From NCBI GenBank assembly GCA_964393795.1, contig CAYMWA010000136.1, positions 1 through 9,618 of the forward strand: a DNA stretch of 9,618 bases, written 5' to 3'. This document shows, piece after piece, positions 4,579 to 9,618 of the stretch. The translations under genes were made by a program, and so were the position numbers. The first letter of the stretch is position 1. Each line of letters opens with the position of its first letter. This DNA is from Chryseosolibacter sp964393795. GTDB lineage: Bacteria > Bacteroidota > Bacteroidia > Cytophagales > Cyclobacteriaceae. The notes beneath the pieces are model-generated. The model saw only the letters and a program-made list of their open reading frames with translations, did not search any database and was not told where the DNA came from.

Positions 4579-7488
4579 ATGAAATCGACATGGACAATTT
4601 CACGGGTCTTGCTTGTCGGCATGAGTGCCACTATGCTTTTGGCCTGCAACCAGCAGGAGCGCCCCTTTACACTTGAAGAAAAATACTACTCTGAGGGCAC
4701 GCAATTGTATTTGCCAGCTGATCTCGAAGCCACGCTGTGGGCACAATCGCCGCAGTTCTATAATCCTACCAACATGGATGTGGATGCGAAAGGGCGTATC
4801 TGGGTTACCGAAGCGGTGAACTACCGCCTTTTTAATAATGATTCAAGTAAGTTTCTCACACATCACAAGGGTGACCGCGTGATGATCCTTGAGGACACAG
4901 ACGGTGATGGAAAAGCGGATGAATCGAAAGTATTTGTACAGGATAAGGACCTGACTTCTCCGTTGGGGATATCCGTCATTGGTAACAAGGTGATTGTGTC
5001 TTGTGCACCATCCGTTTTTGTCTATACGGATGAAGATGGAGACGACAAACCTGACAGCAAGGAAGTTTTTCTGACAGGATTCGGCGGTTTTGATCATGAC
5101 CATGGGCTGCACGCCATGTTTGCCGGGCCGGATGGCCGGTACTATTTCAATGCGGGCAACGCCGGACCACATATTGTGACAGACAAGTCTGGCTGGACAC
5201 TTCGCTCCGGCAGCATGTACAATGGCGGTTCCCCCTACCTGAAACATAATGAGCCACGCCTGGTAAGCGACGACGGGAAAATATGGGTGGGGGGCATCGC
5301 CTTGCGCGTCAATCCCGACGGAACGGGGCTCACAGTGCTTGGGCATAATTTCCGCAACTCCTATGAGTTAGCAGTGGATTCTTACGGCAACATGTGGCAA
5401 AACGACAATGATGACGATGGCAACAAGGGCGTGCGCGTGTCGTGGCTGATGGAAGGTGGAAACATGGGCTACTTCAGTGCAGATGGGTCAAGGTCATGGA
5501 AGGCGGATCGACGCCCTGGGCAGGGTACGGTGGAAGCCCATTGGCACCAGGATGATCCGGGCGTTATTCCGTTGGGAGACAGTACAGGGTCAGGCTCGCC
5601 TACAGGCCTCACTTTTTATGAAAGTGATCTCCTCGGGAAACAATACCGCGGCGTGTTGCTTGCCGGCGAAGCGGGCCGGAATGTGATATTGGCCTATAAG
5701 CCGGAAGTGAAAGGTGCGGGCTTTTCTCTGAAGCGTCATAACTTCGTAACCTCTTTAAAGGAAGCCGACGTTGAGAATGCCAAGAGCAGAGCGACCGACG
5801 GCGATGAGGCAAAATGGTTTCGCCCCAGTGACGTAGTGATAGGAACAGATGGAGCCATTTATATATCCGATTGGTTCGACAGCATGGTGGGTGGACACCG
5901 CATGACCGACAGCATCGGGCGTGGCCGCATTTATCGCATTGCGCCTAAGGGCCGGAAACTTGAAAAGCCAGTCATTGATCTCACCAGTACAGAAGGACAA
6001 ATTGCAGCCTTGCTGAATCCGGCAGTGAACGTCCGGAACGCTGGTTTCGTGTTGCTTGCTCAACAAGGTGATCAGGTAGTCGACGATGTGAAGGAAATAC
6101 TTGATTCAGACAATCCGTATCATCAGGCGCGTGCCATCTGGTTGCTGGCAAATCTTGGGCAGAACGGTGTGGCCGAAGTAGAAGCGATGCTTGAATCGAA
6201 TGATCCGAATCTGCGCATTACCGCGTTTCGTGCCTTGCGCCAGGCAAAGCCTGACGATTTGCTCACTTATGCAGCATTGTTATGCAAAGATTCGTCTCCG
6301 GCTGTCCGGCGTGCGGTAGCCGTAGCGTTAAGGGATGTTCCATTGGAGGATATGCAGGATCTTGCGGTCGAGCTGGCATCGCGTTACGAGGGAGGAGACC
6401 GTTACTACGTCGAGGCGCTCGGGCTCGCGCTGAGTGGTAAGGAAGAAGCGATCTACCCGGTTCTCGAGGCGAAAATGGGAGGGGATCCGCTGAAGTGGAG
6501 CGATGCGTTTGCCGATATTGTCTGGCGCCTTCACCCGAAAGCAGCGATTGCGGCACTGGAACAGCGGGCTGCATCAACTGCGCTCCCGGAACACCAACGT
6601 CAACAAGCCATGGTGGCACTGGGATTCATTGATGATCAGAAGGCAGTAGATGCCATGCAGCAACTCATGGCTTCCAACGAACCAGAGTTGCATGACAAGG
6701 CGCTGTGGTGGTTGCGCTATCGTCAGAGAAATTCATGGCGGAACTACGACATGGAGGCATCGGTGTTGCAAGCGGAGATCAGTCCCAAAACACAGGAGCG
6801 AATGCTGGGTCTGAAATCGAAGGTCCAGGATAGTACGCTGCCGATGGACGAACGCGTAAAAGCGGCGCGCGCAATGGCGCGTGATAAAACCGGAGGCGAG
6901 ATGTTAATCGGCCTGGCTGCCGAACACAAATTACCGAGGGCGGTGATGGCGGAAGTAAGCGAAGTAATTTTCGACAATCCCGAGCAATCGGTAAGGGTAT
7001 TGGCTGGCGATTATTTCCAAAAGCCGGGGACCAGTCAAACAGTATCCATTTCAAAAATCGCAGCACTCCAAGGCGACGCCGGGAAAGGGAAAGCCCTTTT
7101 CGAGTCGAAGTGCACTACCTGTCATCGCATAGGAAAACTGGGTGCCACTATCGGTCCCGACCTGAGCATGGTTGGTGCAAAGTTTGAGAAGGCCGGGCTG
7201 CTCGACGCCATCGTTAATCCGAGTGCGGGCATGTCTTTCGGCTATGAAATGTGGTTGATCACAAAGAAAGACGGTACGACCGCCGCCGGGTTCCTGCAAG
7301 CAGATGCAGAAACCGTTGTTCTGAAAGGAATGGATGGAAAACTGTACAGCATCAAGGCGGAAGATATTGCCTCCCGAAAACAGTTTGAAACCAGCATCAT
7401 GCCGCCACCAGCAACGTTGGCATTGGGCGAGAACGATCTCGCAAATTTGACTGCGTATCTGTTAACGGTAGATGCAACAGCACAATAG
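4579..7488 (+). CDS. PVC-type cytochrome c lipoprotein: beta-propeller dehydrogenase, HEAT-like repeats and haem-binding domain
   Basis: The 969-residue protein has a lipobox, MLLAC, with C23 as the lipidated cysteine. Residues about 40-455 match the membrane-bound dehydrogenase domain first described in Pirellula and Verrucomicrobium (TIGR02604 type): NPTNMDVDAKGRIWV, HNFRNSYELAVDSYGN (from about 256), SPTGLTFYESDLLG and RPSDVVIGTDGAIYISDWFD (from about 414). Residues about 465-790 are helical HEAT-like repeats. A cytochrome c domain starts near 825, with CTTCH at 845-849 binding haem; the C-terminus, with IGPDL and IMPPP, fits the TIGR02603 haem domain. Acidic loops DTDGDG (from 106) and EDGDDKPD (about 151) resemble calcium-binding loops. 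The likely role is to oxidise a sugar-like substrate outside the cytoplasm and pass electrons to the respiratory chain, inferred from family and neighbours. No cofactor for the propeller (for example PQQ) can be read from the sequence. It is probably co-transcribed with the flanking genes. Confidence 0.9.
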   Translation: MKSTWTISRVLLVGMSATMLLACNQQERPFTLEEKYYSEGTQLYLPADLEATLWAQSPQFYNPTNMDVDAKGRIWVTEAVNYRLFNNDSSKFLTHHKGDRVMILEDTDGDGKADESKVFVQDKDLTSPLGISVIGNKVIVSCAPSVFVYTDEDGDDKPDSKEVFLTGFGGFDHDHGLHAMFAGPDGRYYFNAGNAGPHIVTDKSGWTLRSGSMYNGGSPYLKHNEPRLVSDDGKIWVGGIALRVNPDGTGLTVLGHNFRNSYELAVDSYGNMWQNDNDDDGNKGVRVSWLMEGGNMGYFSADGSRSWKADRRPGQGTVEAHWHQDDPGVIPLGDSTGSGSPTGLTFYESDLLGKQYRGVLLAGEAGRNVILAYKPEVKGAGFSLKRHNFVTSLKEADVENAKSRATDGDEAKWFRPSDVVIGTDGAIYISDWFDSMVGGHRMTDSIGRGRIYRIAPKGRKLEKPVIDLTSTEGQIAALLNPAVNVRNAGFVLLAQQGDQVVDDVKEILDSDNPYHQARAIWLLANLGQNGVAEVEAMLESNDPNLRITAFRALRQAKPDDLLTYAALLCKDSSPAVRRAVAVALRDVPLEDMQDLAVELASRYEGGDRYYVEALGLALSGKEEAIYPVLEAKMGGDPLKWSDAFADIVWRLHPKAAIAALEQRAASTALPEHQRQQAMVALGFIDDQKAVDAMQQLMASNEPELHDKALWWLRYRQRNSWRNYDMEASVLQAEISPKTQERMLGLKSKVQDSTLPMDERVKAARAMARDKTGGEMLIGLAAEHKLPRAVMAEVSEVIFDNPEQSVRVLAGDYFQKPGTSQTVSISKIAALQGDAGKGKALFESKCTTCHRIGKLGATIGPDLSMVGAKFEKAGLLDAIVNPSAGMSFGYEMWLITKKDGTTAAGFLQADAETVVLKGMDGKLYSIKAEDIASRKQFETSIMPPPATLALGENDLANLTAYLLTVDATAQ

Positions 7489-7495
7489 AAAAAAG

Positions 7496-8575
7496 ATGTC
7501 CAAAAAAAACAAACAGCGTATCCTGGTAGTAGGCTGCGGCAACATGGGTGGTTCGCACGCGATCGCATATCATACGATGGAAGCGTTTGAAATTTGTGGA
7601 CTGGTCTCGACCGGAAAGAGCAAAGAGATTCTGAATGCGAGATTGGGCGGGGGATACGCGCTATTCAGCAACTATGAAGAAGCGCTCGCCGAAACGAAAC
7701 CGGACGCTGTATGTATTTCAACCTACCCGGATACGCACGAAGCGTTTGCCATAATGGCGCTTGAAAACGGATGCCATGTATTTATTGAAAAACCGTTGGC
7801 CGATTCTGTCGAAGGGGCCGAACGCGTTGTGGAAGCTGCAAAGAAAGCGGGAAAGAAACTCGTGGTGGGTTATATCCTTCGGCATCACCCTTCCTGGCAG
7901 AAGTTTGTCGAACTAAGCCAGGAAATAGGCAAGCCGTTGGTCATGCGCATGAACCTGAATCAGCAAAGCGATGGCGCCATGTGGACACTCCACCGGAACC
8001 TGATGAAAAGTGTGAGCCCTATTGTCGACTGTGGCGTACATTATATAGATGTGATGTGTCAGATGGTGCGATCAAAGCCAGTGCAGGTTTACGCTATTGG
8101 GGCAAGGTTGACGGATGCCATACCGGAGGATAATTACAACTACGGTCAATTGCAGATACGCTTTGAAGACGGGTCGGTTGGATGGTATGAAGCGGGCTGG
8201 GGACCTATGGTTAGCGAGACGGCATTTTTTGTGAAAGACGTAGTCGGCCCGAAGGGCTCCGTCTCTATTGTCGCGCAGGACGCAGGGGGCACAGGGAAAT
8301 CGTCATCAATTGAAGCGCATACCCAAACCGAGTCAATCAGGATCCATCATGCGGTCCTTGACGCGAACGAGAAGTTTGCAAAAGCGGACACATGGATCAA
8401 TTTGAAAGATGAGCCCGACCACCAGGAATTGTGCAACCGTGAACAGCGCTACTTCCTCAAAGCGATCGAGGAAGGTGTTGACTTGACCGAACATAACGAC
8501 GACGCCGTAAACAGCCTGCGAATTGCCTTCGCTTGTGACAAATCGATTCGTACCGGTGAAGTCGTCAAGCTCTAA
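7496..8575 (+). CDS. Gfo/Idh/MocA-family NAD(P)-dependent oxidoreductase
   Basis: Members oxidise or reduce sugars, inositols or keto sugars with NAD(P); this one has no signal peptide and should act in the cytoplasm. The 359-residue protein has the Rossmann motif GCGNMG at 13-18, the EKP motif at 98-100 (FIEKPLADS) with the catalytic-type K99, and DCGVHYID with D178 and H182, the pair usual in the active site. Length is normal for the family. ATG 7496, seven bases after the upstream stop, is chosen; an in-frame ATG at 7472 would add eight residues and overlap the cytochrome gene by 17 bases. The tight spacing makes co-transcription with the cytochrome dehydrogenase and the SDR gene likely. 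The substrate is unknown: inositol, glucoside and sugar-acid enzymes all occur in the family, and the sequence alone does not decide. Confidence 0.9.
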   Translation: MSKKNKQRILVVGCGNMGGSHAIAYHTMEAFEICGLVSTGKSKEILNARLGGGYALFSNYEEALAETKPDAVCISTYPDTHEAFAIMALENGCHVFIEKPLADSVEGAERVVEAAKKAGKKLVVGYILRHHPSWQKFVELSQEIGKPLVMRMNLNQQSDGAMWTLHRNLMKSVSPIVDCGVHYIDVMCQMVRSKPVQVYAIGARLTDAIPEDNYNYGQLQIRFEDGSVGWYEAGWGPMVSETAFFVKDVVGPKGSVSIVAQDAGGTGKSSSIEAHTQTESIRIHHAVLDANEKFAKADTWINLKDEPDHQELCNREQRYFLKAIEEGVDLTEHNDDAVNSLRIAFACDKSIRTGEVVKL

Positions 8576-8629
8576 TACGGAGTCGGTCAATGGTCACGGA
8601 CGAGAACTAAAAATTGTGAACAACTTATC

Positions 8630-9370
8630 GTGGAATTCAAAAATCAAATTGGAATCATCACAGGAGCGGCTTCCGGAATAGGACTCGCCATAGCCAGCCG
8701 CCTTGCTTCAGGAGGACTAAAACTCGCCCTGTTTGACAGAGATTCGCGCGGCCTGGAAAAAGCGAGACAACGTATCGTTGGTGAGGTAGCGACTTATGCG
8801 GTAGACATCAGCAATGCGCAGGAAGTTTCGAGTGCGATCGATCAGGTCAAGGCGCGGTTTGGAAAAATCGATGTGTTGATCAATTCCGCCGGGATCACCG
8901 GCAAGACCAATATCAAAAGTCATGAAGTAACGATGGACGAGTTGTCCAGCGTTTTCAATGTGAATTTTACCGGCGCATTTCTGACGAGTAAATACGTGCT
9001 ACCGGTGATGCTGGAAAATGGCTACGGGCGCATTTTGCACATCGCCTCCATTGCGGGTAAAGAAGGAAACGCCGGCATGTTGGCCTATTCAGCATCAAAG
9101 GCAGCGGTGATCGGAATGACAAAGGTTCAGGGGAAGGAGTATGCCGATACGGGTGTTACGGTGAATGCGATTGCGCCCGCGGTGATCCGCACCGCACTGG
9201 TTGACGCCATGCCGGAGGAACAGGTGACCTACATGACTGACAAAATTCCGATGAAGCGCTGCGGCACGCTGGACGAAGTTGCCGAGGCTGCTGCGTTCAT
9301 CGTTTCACCAAAATGCAGTTTTACGACAGGATTTACCTTCGACCTTTCGGGTGGAAGGGCTACATATTAG
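8630..9370 (+). CDS. Short-chain dehydrogenase/reductase, NAD-type, sugar-acid or FabG-like
   Basis: A classical 246-residue SDR, predicted cytoplasmic. It has the TGAASGIG nucleotide motif at 11-18, D36 after the second strand (LALFDRD), which favours NAD(H) over NADP(H), NSAG at 85-88, N112, and the catalytic S140, Y153 and K157 in the order expected. It ends DLSGGRATY, a tail I associate with SDRs of sugar-acid metabolism more than with fatty-acid FabG, though that link is from memory. The start is GTG at 8630; no ATG fits the frame near the expected MEFKNQ start. The gene lies 54 bases after the Gfo/Idh/MocA gene and is the last of the group. Its substrate is probably the alcohol or ketone of a sugar derivative; this is inferred from context. 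Confidence 0.9.
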   Translation: MEFKNQIGIITGAASGIGLAIASRLASGGLKLALFDRDSRGLEKARQRIVGEVATYAVDISNAQEVSSAIDQVKARFGKIDVLINSAGITGKTNIKSHEVTMDELSSVFNVNFTGAFLTSKYVLPVMLENGYGRILHIASIAGKEGNAGMLAYSASKAAVIGMTKVQGKEYADTGVTVNAIAPAVIRTALVDAMPEEQVTYMTDKIPMKRCGTLDEVAEAAAFIVSPKCSFTTGFTFDLSGGRATY

Positions 9371-9390
9371 GTCGCGTATAGTCGAGCGAA

Positions 9391-9618
9391 TCACTCCGTC
9401 CTCAGGCACTTCACCGGATTCACGCGGGCGGCCTTGATCGCCTGAAAAGAAACTGTCAGCCATGCGATCAGTAATGCGATCACACCGGCGAGGACAAAGT
9501 ACCACGCTTCAAGGTCGATGTGGAAGGCAAACTGCTTTAGCCAGTTGTTGAGCAGCCAGTAGCTGAAGGGAATGCCGATGCAAATCGACAACAGCACCAT
9601 TTTTGTGAAGTCGCCCGA
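9391..9618 (-). CDS. FtsX/MacB-like ABC transporter permease, partial (C-terminal end only)
   Basis: On the minus strand the frame is open from the window edge (9618) to a TGA at 9393-9391 and encodes the last 75 residues of a permease. The visible part has two hydrophobic helices, about VLLSICIGIPFSYWLLNNW and FVLAGVIALLIAWLTVSF, then QAIKAARVNPVKCLRTE. This ending is diagnostic of Bacteroidota MacB-like permeases with an FtsX domain, where the usual tail is NPVKSLRTE; here the Ser is Cys. Such permeases work with an ATPase to move lipoproteins, peptides or toxins across or within the inner membrane, with the role differing between members. It is convergent with the SDR gene (20-base gap, no clear terminator) and looks unrelated to the cluster. 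The rest of the gene is outside the window. Confidence 0.9.
   Translation of the reverse strand, partial: SGDFTKMVLLSICIGIPFSYWLLNNWLKQFAFHIDLEAWYFVLAGVIALLIAWLTVSFQAIKAARVNPVKCLRTE

Noticed and set aside
8590..8610. Six-codon frame (MVTDEN) with GGAG at 8579-8582 between the oxidoreductase and SDR genes
   Set aside because: It is out of frame with the SDR gene, very short and has no structure around it; probably chance.
3602..9370. Myo-inositol (Iol) catabolic operon, with the phosphatase acting as a phytase
   Set aside because: Gfo/Idh/MocA and TIM-barrel proteins are also in Iol pathways, but no IolC, IolD, IolB or IolA gene is present, the TIM barrel is nearer the hydroxypyruvate isomerase group, and the phosphatase lacks phytase-specific features that I can recognise.
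9371..9390. Bidirectional terminator between the convergent SDR and permease genes
   Set aside because: Only a TCGC/GCGA four-base match was seen in the 20-base gap, with no T-run; too weak to call.

Overview
The window looks like chromosome from a member of the Bacteroidota, perhaps a Cytophagales-type bacterium. This is inferred from the MacB-like permease tail ending in a CLRTE variant of the usual NPVKxLRTE motif, a Dps of the type common in that phylum, a CGCCPxxxCPN rhodanese, general lack of Shine-Dalgarno sequences, and a PVC-type cytochrome lipoprotein. GC is roughly 50%. No mobile element, RNA gene or CRISPR array was recognised.

Layout: a partial dps gene runs leftward off the left edge (minus strand, from about 410). 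After a divergent 345-base gap, seven plus-strand genes fill 756-9370: an exported purple-acid-phosphatase-like metallophosphoesterase, an eight-helix DoxX-like membrane protein, an exported or membrane-anchored rhodanese-like protein, a Tat-exported TIM-barrel sugar isomerase-like protein, a 969-residue lipoprotein joining a beta-propeller dehydrogenase, HEAT-like repeats and cytochrome c, a Gfo/Idh/MocA oxidoreductase, and an SDR dehydrogenase. The right edge holds the 3' end of an FtsX/MacB-like ABC permease on the minus strand, convergent with the SDR gene.

The seven genes may form two units. The phosphatase, DoxX-like and rhodanese genes come first. They are separated by 128 bases, carrying a 7-base-period repeat, from the second group: isomerase, cytochrome dehydrogenase, Gfo/Idh/MocA and SDR (gaps of 47, 7 and 54 bases). 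The second group reads as a carbohydrate or polyol oxidation cluster split between compartments: the isomerase-like protein and haem lipoprotein outside the cytoplasm, the two nucleotide-dependent oxidoreductases inside. The substrate cannot be read from the sequence, and no transporter, glycosidase or regulator is visible. The first group pairs a DoxX-like protein with a rhodanese, which hints at a thiol or sulfur redox role beside a phosphatase.
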